NCBI RefSeq assembly: GCF_026619435.1
Contig: NZ_JAOVZQ010000001.1
Location: 131,501 to 195,500 of the forward strand
Direction: 5' to 3'
Origin: Hoeflea ulvae
Lineage (GTDB): Bacteria > Pseudomonadota > Alphaproteobacteria > Rhizobiales > Rhizobiaceae
Length of the DNA stretch: 64,000 bases
Under the pieces are notes generated by a model that searched no databases, had not been told where the DNA came from, and was given only the letters and a program-made list of their open reading frames with translations. Numbering within the stretch: the first letter of the stretch is position 1; every line of letters starts with the position of its first letter. Of this stretch, positions 35,899 through 44,705 are shown piece by piece. Position numbers and translations under genes: made by a program.

Positions 35899-37749
35899 TC
35901 AGGCCGGTGTGCGCAGCCGGTCCGTGGCAGGGTCCTGCCTGCGGATCTTTCCGCCAAAGGAGCGCATCAGGGTGGCGATGGTCTCGCCATCGACGGGACG
36001 GGCATAAAAATAGCCCTGCGCCAGCGGACAGCCGATCTCGAGCAGCCGTTCCGCCTGCTCTGCCGTCTCGATCCCCTCGGCGATAATGCCGATCTTCATC
36101 TTGTCCGCCATGCTGATCAGCGCCTCGACGATGGCATTGCAGGCCGTGTCGGTGAGCAGGCTGTCGACAAAGGACTTGTCGATCTTGATATAGTCGAGCG
36201 GGAAATCCTTGAGATGGCTCAGCGAGGCATAGCCGGTGCCGAAATCGTCAAGCGCAACCTGCATGCCCTGCTCGCGCAAACGGGCCACCTGGCTGGCCAC
36301 GTCCTGATCCATCAACACATTTTCGGTGACTTCGATCTGGAGATTGTGCAGCGGCACATCATGGGCGGAAAAGGCCGACCGCAGACGCTCTTCGAGATTG
36401 CCGCGCTGGAAATCGACCGTCGAGAGATTGATCGCCACATGGCGCAGTTCCAGTCCCTGGTCGAGCCAGCCGCGCATGGCGCCGGCAACTTTCTCCAGCA
36501 TGCAGCTGGTCAGGCGAAAGGCATTCTTGGAATCGGTCAGCCCCATGGCAAAGGCGCCCGCGCTGATGATCTTTCCCTCATCGGTGCGGATACGCGCAAG
36601 CGCTTCGACACCGACGATCTTGGCGCGGCGCATGCAGATCACCGGCTGGAAATGTGCCAGCACCCGGTCTTCATCCAGCGCCTTGTCCAACAGCGCGATC
36701 TGCTCGGTGCGGCACTGGATCGCGCTGCGCAGGCCGGGGTGGAAAAGGACATATCCGCCTCGTGCCACCCGCTTGGCATGATGCAGCGCGAGATCCGCAT
36801 TCTGACGCAGCATGTCGGCGCCGGTGTCACCGTGGTCGCTCAGAACGCCGCCAATGGTGACCTGCAGGATGATGGTGTTGCGGTCACATTCATAGGGCTG
36901 CTCCATCTGGCCGAGCAGCCGTCCGGCAAGCTCGGCCATCTGTTCGGCGTTGTCGCAATCACGGCACAGAATGGCGAACTCATCGCCGCCGAGCCGGTAG
37001 ACATTCATTCCGCTGCCCGGGCTGGATAGCCGTTGGCCGACTTCGCGTATCACCGCATCTCCGACCGAATGGCCCATGGCGTCATTGACCAGCTTGAGAT
37101 TGTCGATATCGAGCAGCAACAGGCCGAAGCGCCGCGCCGGCGCAGCCATGTTGCGGGCGATGACTTCATCAAAGGCATAGCGGTTGAACAGGCCGGTCAA
37201 CTGGTCATGATAGGCCAGATGGCGCAAGCGGCGGCTGACCTCGTCCCGCTCCATGGCGATGGCACACAGATGGACGCAGGTGTCGACGAGCTGCCGTTCC
37301 AGTTCGCTGGGTCCGCGCGACGTGCTGTAATAGAATGCGAATGTGCCGACGACCCGGCCTTCGGGAGACTTGATCGGGCTCGACCAGCAGGCCTTCAGCC
37401 CCAGCGGCAGCACCAGATCCTGAAAATCCTTCCAGCGCTCATCCGTGGCGATATCGGTGACTTCGACCGGAATGCCGAAATAGGCGGCGGTTCCGCAGGA
37501 TCCGACCTTTGGCCCGATGGCGGCCCCGTCCAGCGCCTCACCATAGGATTTCGGCAGGCTGGGCCCGGCGAGCGGGCGGATCAGCCCTTCGGCGTCAACA
37601 CCGGCGATCGTGCAGAAGGCGCCCGGCGCAAGCGTTTCGGCGCGGCGGCACAAGGTATCGGCAACCACGGCAAAAGGGACACCCGTGGCCACGGCCTCAA
37701 GTATCTCGTTCTGCAGTGCCGAAAGTTCCGACTTGCGCCTTGCTTGCAT
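35899..37749 (-). CDS. GAF-GGDEF-EAL cyclic-di-GMP protein
   Basis: A 616 aa soluble signalling protein. A GAF-type sensor occupies about residues 1-165 (KVGSCGTAAYFGIPVEV). The diguanylate cyclase domain follows at about 175-335 with an intact RLGGDEF but without an RxxD inhibition site before it. The EAL phosphodiesterase domain (about 345-600) has VEALARI, ENVLMDQDV and DDFGTGYASLSHLK, so hydrolysis of c-di-GMP seems possible. No transmembrane segment is visible. It stands alone; the curlin-type gene about 550 bases away is a possible biofilm-related neighbour. Confidence 0.92.
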   Translation of the reverse strand: MQARRKSELSALQNEILEAVATGVPFAVVADTLCRRAETLAPGAFCTIAGVDAEGLIRPLAGPSLPKSYGEALDGAAIGPKVGSCGTAAYFGIPVEVTDIATDERWKDFQDLVLPLGLKACWSSPIKSPEGRVVGTFAFYYSTSRGPSELERQLVDTCVHLCAIAMERDEVSRRLRHLAYHDQLTGLFNRYAFDEVIARNMAAPARRFGLLLLDIDNLKLVNDAMGHSVGDAVIREVGQRLSSPGSGMNVYRLGGDEFAILCRDCDNAEQMAELAGRLLGQMEQPYECDRNTIILQVTIGGVLSDHGDTGADMLRQNADLALHHAKRVARGGYVLFHPGLRSAIQCRTEQIALLDKALDEDRVLAHFQPVICMRRAKIVGVEALARIRTDEGKIISAGAFAMGLTDSKNAFRLTSCMLEKVAGAMRGWLDQGLELRHVAINLSTVDFQRGNLEERLRSAFSAHDVPLHNLQIEVTENVLMDQDVASQVARLREQGMQVALDDFGTGYASLSHLKDFPLDYIKIDKSFVDSLLTDTACNAIVEALISMADKMKIGIIAEGIETAEQAERLLEIGCPLAQGYFYARPVDGETIATLMRSFGGKIRRQDPATDRLRTPA

Positions 37750-38299
37750 GGACTAACCCTTCATGTGCAACCTCGACATCTGACAAGTCTTGATGAGTAT
37801 ATTCTTTACGGACCCTGGAAATTGCCCCGTTTGAAGGCAAATTGCCGCAAAACATCTCACAGTGGTTAACACTTGACTGCTCAAGCGGCGATCAGACCGG
37901 TGGATATGGAGGCAGTGAAAGTCCCTGCCGGACAGGACGCAATGAAGGCGGCGACCAGCGCTTCGGCTGAACTGCGCAACCTCGAACGGTGCCTGTGTCA
38001 GGCGACCCGCGGCAATGGAACAGGATCTGTCAGGAACGAGGAGGGATTGTCGGGCTGGTGTCCCGGTAACGGCAACCGCTCAATGGAGCCTGGCCGTGCG
38101 TCGGGCGGTAAGTTCAACACTATAACACTATGATGACGGAAGCAGGAGAAGCGGGGCCTGCCGTGTCGAGGACAGTGCGAAGATCTGTCATCGCAGTGAA
38201 AGACGTTCAGTCTTCCCCATGCACTGCGACGCGCGTCAATCCGGGCGAGGCATGTGGATGCGGCCGGGTGGTTTCCCGCCCGGCCGCAATGCTTGTTGC
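37750..38299. other. Gene-free stretch; possible structured RNA
   Basis: No convincing gene. From about 37905 to 38110 the plus strand reads like the 5' ribozyme part of a group II intron: GTGAAAGTCCCTGCCGG, GCAATGAAGGCGGCGACC, GGTGTCCCGGTAACGGCAA. No reverse transcriptase gene or domain V follows, so at most it is a fragment. A short frame at 37873-38133 has no recognisable features. The right end contains the curlin-gene terminator. Confidence 0.35.
38260..38287 (-). terminator. Terminator after the curlin-repeat gene
   Basis: GCGGCCGGG (38260-38268) pairs with CCCGGCCGC (38279-38287) around a 10-base loop, 13 bases past the stop codon. The stem is long and GC-rich; no strong T run follows on the minus strand. 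Confidence 0.55.
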
Positions 38300-39607
38300 T
38301 TACTGGTTGACGCCCAGATTGTTGCCGTTGCCCTGCTGGCTGAACGACGCCTGATTGGAGCTTCCGACCTGCGCGATGATCGCCTGGTTCTGGCTGCCGG
38401 CTACAGTGCCGGAGATGTTGTTGCCATTGCCGTCCTGCAGCATGCCGAACAGGTTGTTGTCGCCGGTGAAGGACGCGGTCACGACGTTGTCGTTGCCCTG
38501 CTGCTCAACCAGGCCGGCCTGAACCAGCGAGGCACCGGCAGCGGTCAGCGCATCACCCGACAGGGTCGGTGTGGTGCTGGTCAAACCATTGCCGTTGCCA
38601 TCGACGCTGATGTCAGCATCGTTCGTGCTGCCATTCTGCTGCACGCCAAAGGCGTTGTTGTCCTGGAGCACACTGACGGATGCGGTGTTCGTCGTGCCGA
38701 TCTGCTCGACGCCGATATTGTTGCCGTCACCAGCGATGGTCGCGATGCTCACAGTATTCGTGTTACCGACCTGCGCCACGCCAAGCTGGTTGTTGTCGCC
38801 AGCGATTGTCAGCGTGCCGACGCTGTTGTCGAAAAATTCCTGCGTGACGCCGAACTGGTTGCCATGGCCGGAGATGACCAGATTGGCCGAGTTGCCGCCC
38901 TTGTCGGCATTGCCGTTATTCACATCGGCATAGCCCTGCAACAGCTCGCTTGAGGTGGCGCCGCTCGATGCGGCAAAGCCGGAAAGCGTGCCATTGCCGT
39001 TGTTGCTGCCCGAGATGTCGACATCCAGCGTGTTGACGCCTTCTCCGCCGGTACTGACCTGGGTGATCTTGTTGATCGTGTTGTTGGCACCGCTCATGCT
39101 GACATCAGCCGTGTTGCCGGTGCCCTTGTGCTTGTCCTGGGTCACGGTGTTGATCGTATTGCCGTCCGAGGCGCCGTCATTGAGGTCGCCCTGTACGATC
39201 GTCAGAATATTGCCTGGCGCATTGGGAGCACCGCCGAACCGGTCCCTCTGATCCACCTTGCCCACAACGTTGCCGCTGGACTTCTGGGTCAGGTCGGCCG
39301 AGTTGCCGTCGGAATTTCCGTTCTCGGTCAGCTGCGACAGGTCGACAACGCCGATTTCGTTGTTGTCGCCACTCTGAAGGATATCCAGGTTGTTGCCGAC
39401 CTTGGAGCCTTGATTCTTCTGCAACATTGCATTGCCGGCCGCGCCAGCCTGGTTGTTCTTACCGCTCTGGGTCACCAGAGCCGTGTTCGAACCATTGGCA
39501 CTGGAGTTGACCTGGTTGGTGAAGGCCTTGTTGTCGTCTGCGAGCACCGCTCCGGCGGTCATTGAAAGCGCAGTCGCAGCCATAAGAAAGGTCTTGAAGA
39601 TTTGCAT
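38300..39607 (-). CDS. Secreted curlin-repeat (amyloid-like) protein
   Basis: A 435 aa exported protein. Residues 1-23 form a Sec signal (MQIFKTFLMAATALSMTAGA, cleavage near VLADD). The remainder is Asn/Gln/Gly-rich with repeating units of about 20-22 residues of the form GDNNxxGVxQxGxxNxAxV, for example GDNNQLGVAQVGNTN and GDGNNIGVEQIGTTN. This spacing of Gln and Asn is that of CsgA/CsgB curlin repeats, so it may form surface amyloid. There are almost no Cys. The ATG at 39607 has AGGGA upstream. No csgG/E/F secretion gene is in the window. Confidence 0.85.
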   Translation of the reverse strand: MQIFKTFLMAATALSMTAGAVLADDNKAFTNQVNSSANGSNTALVTQSGKNNQAGAAGNAMLQKNQGSKVGNNLDILQSGDNNEIGVVDLSQLTENGNSDGNSADLTQKSSGNVVGKVDQRDRFGGAPNAPGNILTIVQGDLNDGASDGNTINTVTQDKHKGTGNTADVSMSGANNTINKITQVSTGGEGVNTLDVDISGSNNGNGTLSGFAASSGATSSELLQGYADVNNGNADKGGNSANLVISGHGNQFGVTQEFFDNSVGTLTIAGDNNQLGVAQVGNTNTVSIATIAGDGNNIGVEQIGTTNTASVSVLQDNNAFGVQQNGSTNDADISVDGNGNGLTSTTPTLSGDALTAAGASLVQAGLVEQQGNDNVVTASFTGDNNLFGMLQDGNGNNISGTVAGSQNQAIIAQVGSSNQASFSQQGNGNNLGVNQ

Positions 39608-40278
39608 GTCATTTCCCTGCATTAAGTGCGTGAAACTTTTTTCACGGATTGAAATGAGTGACGGTCTACCAACATCCCTGCCTGCACCCCCACCACACGA
39701 AGCAGCACATTCGCCGCCGATGCTCCCACCGCGCGACACAGCATCGCGCGGACATTAACTGTTTGTTAACATTTGTGGAACGTAAAGGCACACCGAAGTG
39801 AGGTCAAGAATTTCCTCGTAAACGAGTGATTAATGCTAACGTATAAAACTTGAATAAAATCGGGCAGTTCAGTACTTGCGGCGGGACTCGCTGATGCTGT
39901 CTTGCCCTGCCTGGCGGCTGGCCGTGCTTCGCAGACCCGCTCAAGCAAATCCGGAATAGGAGATGGCCGGGTTTCTTCGGCGAATGGTCACCGCACGCCT
40001 GGGATGTAGAGAGACCATTGTTGCAAGCCGGGACGGAAGGTGGCCGCAAGGGCCTGACCTGTCGTGACCCCGCAAAGGCCGGGCGTGGAGCGCGGACGGT
40101 CTGTCCTGGCCAGATTTGCGACACTTCATTCCCGCGTTTGGCGCGCTACGGCTGACGACGGCTGAAACAACAGGGGTCAAACATCTGCCCTTGAAAACGG
40201 CCCTTTATATCGGGCAGCCCGCATCAATCACATATGCTCTGTCACAAACCTGAAAGATATCGCATCTGCTGCCCAACC
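39608..40278. other. Gene-free region upstream of the curlin gene to the left att site
   Basis: About 670 bases without a recognisable gene. The part at 39608-39860 is comparatively AT-rich (for example GTTTGTTAACATTTG at 39759 onward) and should contain the promoter of the curlin-repeat gene. The rest up to the left att copy at 40279 shows nothing I can name. Confidence 0.5.
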
Positions 40279-40294
40279 AATGGCGGAGAGGGTG
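40279..40294 (+). repeat. Left att core repeat
   Basis: AATGGCGGAGAGGGTG, identical to 49125-49140. It reproduces the last bases of the tRNA-Ser gene (acceptor stem plus CCA) without the rest of the gene, as expected for the displaced end of an integrated element. Confidence 0.85.
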
Positions 40295-40412
40295 TCTGCG
40301 AACATAGAGTACGGTAGGGCACAGGGAGATCCAGATATCTCTTTAATATCAATTGGTAATCCAAAACGCTAGTCTAACAGCATCCAACGGAATACGCTGC
40401 AATCCGATTCGG

Positions 40413-40431
40413 AATGTGGTACGGAATGTGG
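40413..40431 (+). promoter_or_regulatory. Left arm-type repeat of the integrated element
   Basis: AATGTGGTACGGAATGTGG, itself a tandem of GGAATGTGG units, differs at one base from 49051-49069. It lies about 120 bases inside the left core, just before the integrase gene, where integrase arm sites or a promoter would be expected. Confidence 0.55.
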
Positions 40432-40465
40432 AGGCTCGAGAGTTTGGATGCCGAAATCAACAGGC

Positions 40466-41566
40466 ATGCATCCGGATAAAGCGCTATCAGCGCTCAGAGT
40501 CCGTCAAATCAGTTAAGCAGGCCGGTATGCCGATGGCAACGGACTTTATCTGATCGTCGACCTCTCCGGTGCCAAGCGCTGGGTGCTGCGTATTGTGGTG
40601 CAAGGCAGACGGCGCGATATCGGTCTCGGTGGCCTTTCCATCATATCCTTGGCGGAGGCACGCGAAACCGCGCGCGATTACCGACGTATCGCGCGGAGCG
40701 GCGGCGATCCCATCGCAGAATTGAGAAAACCACCTGATTCCGCGCCGACTTTCAGCGAAGCAGCCGAGCAGGTCTTTCGGGACCACAAGGCCAGCTGGGA
40801 TAACCCCAAGCACCAGCAACAATGGATGACGACGCTCAGGACCTACGCTTTTCCAGTGTTGGGCGAGATGCGCGTGGATCAGATCCAGACGCCTGACATC
40901 CTGAAGGTGTTGTCGCCGATCTGGCTGAGCAAAGCAGAAACAGCGCGCAGGGTAAGGCAGCGGATTGGCACTGTGCTGGATTGGGCTGGTAGTGCCGGAT
41001 ACCGGCGCGGTGAAAACCCGACATCTGGTGTCACCAAAGGCCTGCCCAAGCAGCAGAAGACAAAAAAACACCATGCGGCATTGCCCTATGCCGATGTGCC
41101 AGCCTTCGTCGCTCGGCTGCGCTCATCAACCAATGACGGCCAGATCGCACGCCTTGCATTCGAATTCCTGATTTTGACAGCCAGCCGAACCGGTGAGGTG
41201 CTTGAGGCCAGCTGGAAAGAGATCGACCTGGAGAACGCGCTGTGGACGGTTCCTGCCGAGCGGATGAAGGCCAAGCTTGCGCATCGGGTTCCGCTGAGTA
41301 ACCGGTGCATCGAAATACTAAAGCAAGCCCGGCAACTGGATGTCGCCAGCCCTTATCTGTTTCCGGGCACCGCCAGCGACCGACCGTTCTCGAATGCCGT
41401 GTTCCTGTCGATGCTGAAGCGAATGGAAGTGGCCTGCATTACTACTACCGAAATAACAGCCTTCTATTTCTATGGTGTAGCTTGCAGAATGACCGGACCA
41501 TTCAGGTGTTCAAAGCAATCAAAGCAAGCCATCATGGAGACGACCTCCCACAGCATTTTGTTGTAG
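40466..41566 (+). pseudogene. Tyrosine integrase (P4 type), disrupted
   Basis: From ATG 40466 the frame encodes MHPDKALSALRVRQIS and then meets TAA at 40514-40516, where homologues have Lys. The same frame continues AGRYADGNGLYLIVD and through the integrase body: DUF4102-type N-terminus, SAM-like core-binding region and the first catalytic Arg in TASRTGEVLEA. After ITT (about 41446), where H-G-F-R should follow, the sequence diverges, so the HxxR and Tyr parts are lost. A product could restart at GTG 40583 (327 aa) but would lack the catalytic Tyr. The element is therefore unlikely to excise by itself. Confidence 0.85.
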
Positions 41567-41838
41567 AGTCATGCCCAGAAAGCCTCGAGGAACTTAGGAG
41601 TCGGAACGCATTCCTAGCGCGCCTCGGCTTGACGGGGATTTGGTTTGAAACCAAACGCTATGAGTGCGTCGAGGGTATCCTGAGACTCGCCAGAAACGAA
41701 CTGGCTTACCGCGACACGCAGTAGCGGCGGTCTCATTCAAAATCGTATCATATTTCAACGATGACTCCATTTGGTCCAACAATTTTTGCACTGAAGTGAA
41801 TCACTTACCTGCGACAGAGAGCGTTCACGCATGTTCGT
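41447..41838 (+). other. Unidentified fragment between integrase and resolvase
   Basis: Downstream of the integrase breakpoint one plus-strand frame stays open to 41724 and reads about 90 residues, including VFKAIKASHHGDDLPQHFVV and RNAFLARLGLTGIWFET. I recognise no family. It lacks its own start near the breakpoint, so it is probably the tail of a gene brought in by the rearrangement that removed the integrase 3' end. Composition is AT-richer than the flanks. Confidence 0.4.
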
Positions 41839-42372
41839 TTAAGATCCGATAAACCTGCATCCGCGAACAATCCAAGATCGCGCAATAGCGGATGGCTTTT
41901 CGCCACCGCCTGCCAACCGCAGGACTTCGTCCCGATCGATGCGCTGTTTGCCACCCTTGTACCGGCCAAGCGACTTGGCACGGTCGATCCCCTCGCGCTG
42001 CCGCTCTTTGATGAACCGGCGCTCCATCTGCGCCACCATGCCAAGCACGGTCATGACGATCTGGCCCATGTCACCCTTGGTTGAGACGTAAGGGTCCAGC
42101 ACGGTCACGAAGGCCTGCTTCTGTTCGCATTCATGGATGATGTTCAAAACATCGCGGGTGTCTCGGCCAAGCCGATCCAGCCGCGTTACGATCAATTCAT
42201 CGTCTGGCCGCAAGAAGCTAAGTGTGGTTGCCAGTTCGTCCCGGTCGTCACGGCTCTTGCCTGATACCTTCTCCGAACGGATGAGACTGCAGCCCTCAGC
42301 GGTCAGTCTATCTGTCTGAATGTGTAGATCTTGGTCAGTTGCGCTGACGCGAGCATATCCGATGCGTGCCAT
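41839..42372 (-). CDS. Serine recombinase/resolvase, C-terminus frameshifted
   Basis: A 177 aa small serine recombinase. The catalytic domain is intact: Ser in YARVSATDQD, VTRLDRLGRD and QMERRFIKERQREGI. The C-terminal helix-turn-helix starts GGGEKPSAIARS and then leaves the expected path (WIVRGCRFIGS). Adding one T/A in the run at 41874-41875 would restore LDCSRMQVYRIL and run to a TGA further on. The recombinase would then have a complete DNA-binding helix. As written, DNA binding is probably impaired. It may derive from a transposon or plasmid. Confidence 0.8.
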   Translation of the reverse strand: MARIGYARVSATDQDLHIQTDRLTAEGCSLIRSEKVSGKSRDDRDELATTLSFLRPDDELIVTRLDRLGRDTRDVLNIIHECEQKQAFVTVLDPYVSTKGDMGQIVMTVLGMVAQMERRFIKERQREGIDRAKSLGRYKGGKQRIDRDEVLRLAGGGEKPSAIARSWIVRGCRFIGS

Positions 42373-42530
42373 TCGTAACTCCAGCTTTTAGACCAGAGTC
42401 TACGATGTCACAAATAGACCAAGTCAAGGCTGATGTTACGGGTTTTCGACGCTTTCGATACGTAACAACAGCGTATACTTATATGTTTTCAGTCACATAG
42501 AACATCTCTAATACAAAGCGCCGTTTTTCA

Positions 42531-43934
42531 TTAGGAAGAATGCAAACCGGGATTTTCCAGGTGGTATTTTGACGATTTTTGATACGCGTGAGCCAGGGCG
42601 AGAATGGAAATCTCATCATGAGTGGAGGAAATCGCCTGCAGCCCGACCGGCATCCCATTGCTGGCAAAGCCCACCGGTATCGAGGCGGCCGGCTGCCCGG
42701 TGAGATTGAACGGGTAGGTAAATGTGGCCCAGGAGACAATGTTCTTGTCCTCGTAGCCGGGCGGAACATCAAGCCCGGCCTTGAAGGCCGTCACAGGCAA
42801 CGTAGGGGTCAACAGGATATCGTAAACATCGAAAAACGCGCGCATTTTCTCGCGGAATTCGTAGCGCCTGAAGACACTCTGGTAGTAATCCTGCATATCC
42901 TGCTCAAGCGCCTTTTGGAGAATTTCCAGCACAGGCGGATCCAGCAATTCAGGCTTGTTCCGGATAGTGTTATTCAATCTGGTGCCGACGCCCGCATAAA
43001 ATTCTGCGGTCCACATATCGATAGGATCTTCCATGACCTGATCAACCAGATCGACATTCAGCCCCAGCCTTTCGATGTGCTTGACCGCCTGCTCGGTTAA
43101 TTGCAGAACTTCCGGATCAACACGACCATAGCCGAGCGTCGGGCTCCAGGCGATTCTCAGGTTGCGATAGGACTTTGTTCCACCGCTGAAGTTGGGCTGA
43201 GCACCAACGACTGTAAACGGATCCCGGCGGTCATAACCGGCAATTGTGCTGAGAACGATGGACGCGTCCTCAGCTGTATGTGTCAAAGGTCCGACATGGG
43301 CCAATGTAGGCGTCGCTGAAGTCGGGAAGACTGCCACACGGCCAAAATTCGCCTTGATACCGAACAGCCCCGTCAGCGCAGCGGGGATGCGAACGGAACC
43401 ACCCCCATCCGTTCCCAGCGCATAGGGCACCAGTCCGGCGGCAACCATTGCGGCTGCCCCGCAGCTGGAGCCACCGGGGGTCCGGGCGGTATCCCAAGGA
43501 TTGCGGGTAATGCCTGTCAGCACGCTGTCGCCCACCGCCTTGCATCCGAATTCGCTTGTCGTCGACTTGCCGAGAATGACCGCACCGGCATTGCGCAGCC
43601 GTTCCACCGATGGTGCGTCAACGGTTTGCGGCTGATCCGGCGTTGCTCTGGAACCCGCCCTCATGGGCATGCCCTTTACTGCGATGAGGTCCTTGATGGA
43701 AGTGGGAATGCCATCGAGTTCACTCAGCGTGCTGCCGTTCATGATCCGCGCCTCGCTGGCTGCGGCCTGCCGCTGCGCAAGCTCGAAATCAACATGGACA
43801 AACATGTTGAGTTTCGGTTCAAGCTGCTCGTAGTGCGCGCGAATACTCGCCAACAGTTCGGTTGGCGAGTATTCCTTGCGTGAGAGCCCATTGCTCAACT
43901 CGCGGATGGTCTTGAATGCAAATTCAGATGCCAT
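42531..43934 (-). CDS. Amidase signature family enzyme
   Basis: A 467 aa amidase. The Ser-cisSer-Lys triad is visible: Lys in PTSIKDLIAVKG, the cis-Ser in TPGGSSCGAAAM, and the nucleophile in GTDGGGSVRIPA. It hydrolyses a carboxamide to acid and ammonia, or acts in an Asp/Glu-tRNA-type reaction, but no gatB/C is nearby, so a catabolic amidase is more likely. ATG 43934 begins MASEFAF; its Shine-Dalgarno is weak (GGGG). It is the last gene of the island's hydrolase/TRAP cluster. Confidence 0.9.
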   Translation of the reverse strand: MASEFAFKTIRELSNGLSRKEYSPTELLASIRAHYEQLEPKLNMFVHVDFELAQRQAAASEARIMNGSTLSELDGIPTSIKDLIAVKGMPMRAGSRATPDQPQTVDAPSVERLRNAGAVILGKSTTSEFGCKAVGDSVLTGITRNPWDTARTPGGSSCGAAAMVAAGLVPYALGTDGGGSVRIPAALTGLFGIKANFGRVAVFPTSATPTLAHVGPLTHTAEDASIVLSTIAGYDRRDPFTVVGAQPNFSGGTKSYRNLRIAWSPTLGYGRVDPEVLQLTEQAVKHIERLGLNVDLVDQVMEDPIDMWTAEFYAGVGTRLNNTIRNKPELLDPPVLEILQKALEQDMQDYYQSVFRRYEFREKMRAFFDVYDILLTPTLPVTAFKAGLDVPPGYEDKNIVSWATFTYPFNLTGQPAASIPVGFASNGMPVGLQAISSTHDEISILALAHAYQKSSKYHLENPGLHSS

Positions 43935-43976
43935 GTCGAGCCCCTGAGTCAATTGGAATGGAAAGATTGCTGAGGA

Positions 43977-44681
43977 CTATTCGTCCAGCAAAGCGACCGC
44001 GCGAACGGGGGAACCTGAGCCGCCCTTGAACTTGATCGGCAAGCCGATGAATTCAAACTCGCCCTTGCCCAGAAGCTCTTCGAGATTGACCAGCCATTCG
44101 AAATGCGAAATTCCCAAATCGCGGCACAGCCTGTGCTGGGCGAAAATATTGTCGGATGGCTTGTCTGTGGATGGCCCTTCGACACCGTGCATTTTGGAGC
44201 CGCGATCAAACAGCCACTGCGTTGCGCCGGTGGTCAGACCGGGATTGCCCCAGACCAGTGCCTTCGGATCATTCAGGTTGCGATTGTGAAAACCGGTGCA
44301 CAGAAGAACGATGTGTCCATCGACCTTGACGCCGGCTTTCTGCTCGGCGGCCTCCATATGCTCTACCGTGATGTCCTCAAGATTACCGATGTGGCGCAAA
44401 TCCAGACAAACCGATTTTCCCATGAACAAGTCGAGCGGCATTTCATCCACGGGCGCACCCTTTGGATTGACGTGCAGGAAGGCATCGACATGCGTGCCGA
44501 CATGGTCGAGCATTCCGATGAAATTGGTCTGGAAGGTCATGGCATCATCCGGCACACCTAGGCCGAGGGCGGCTGTGCTTTCATGGCTCAAGGCCTTCAG
44601 ATAGACGGGGCTTTGAAACAACTTGTGCGCAGGCATGTTGTCTTCGATCGTCAGGCTCAAATCTACAATACGTCTGGCCAT
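43977..44681 (-). CDS. Cyclase family metal-dependent hydrolase
   Basis: A 234 aa protein of the PF04199 cyclase family, which includes bacterial kynurenine formamidase and isatin hydrolase. The metal site HVGTHVDAFLH (HxGTHxD-type) and a later VEGPSTDKPS region are conserved. It probably opens an amide, lactam or lactone. It lies 42 bases upstream of the amidase and 24 bases downstream of the TRAP permease, so it is co-transcribed with both. The exact substrate is unknown. Confidence 0.88.
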   Translation of the reverse strand: MARRIVDLSLTIEDNMPAHKLFQSPVYLKALSHESTAALGLGVPDDAMTFQTNFIGMLDHVGTHVDAFLHVNPKGAPVDEMPLDLFMGKSVCLDLRHIGNLEDITVEHMEAAEQKAGVKVDGHIVLLCTGFHNRNLNDPKALVWGNPGLTTGATQWLFDRGSKMHGVEGPSTDKPSDNIFAQHRLCRDLGISHFEWLVNLEELLGKGEFEFIGLPIKFKGGSGSPVRAVALLDE

Positions 44682-44705
44682 GGAAATTCCCTTCGGCTTG
44701 GTTGG

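Noticed and set aside
37873..38133. Short plus-strand frame of 86 codons
   Set aside because: No ribosome binding site, no domain and low-complexity composition; the region looks like structured RNA or spacer instead.
38300..39607. CRISPR or DNA satellite because of repetitive appearance
   Set aside because: Repetition is at the protein level, with curlin-like periodicity and codon variation, inside one long frame with a signal peptide.
42531..43934. GatA subunit of tRNA amidotransferase
   Set aside because: No gatB or gatC nearby and operon context with a TRAP importer and a cyclase-family hydrolase.
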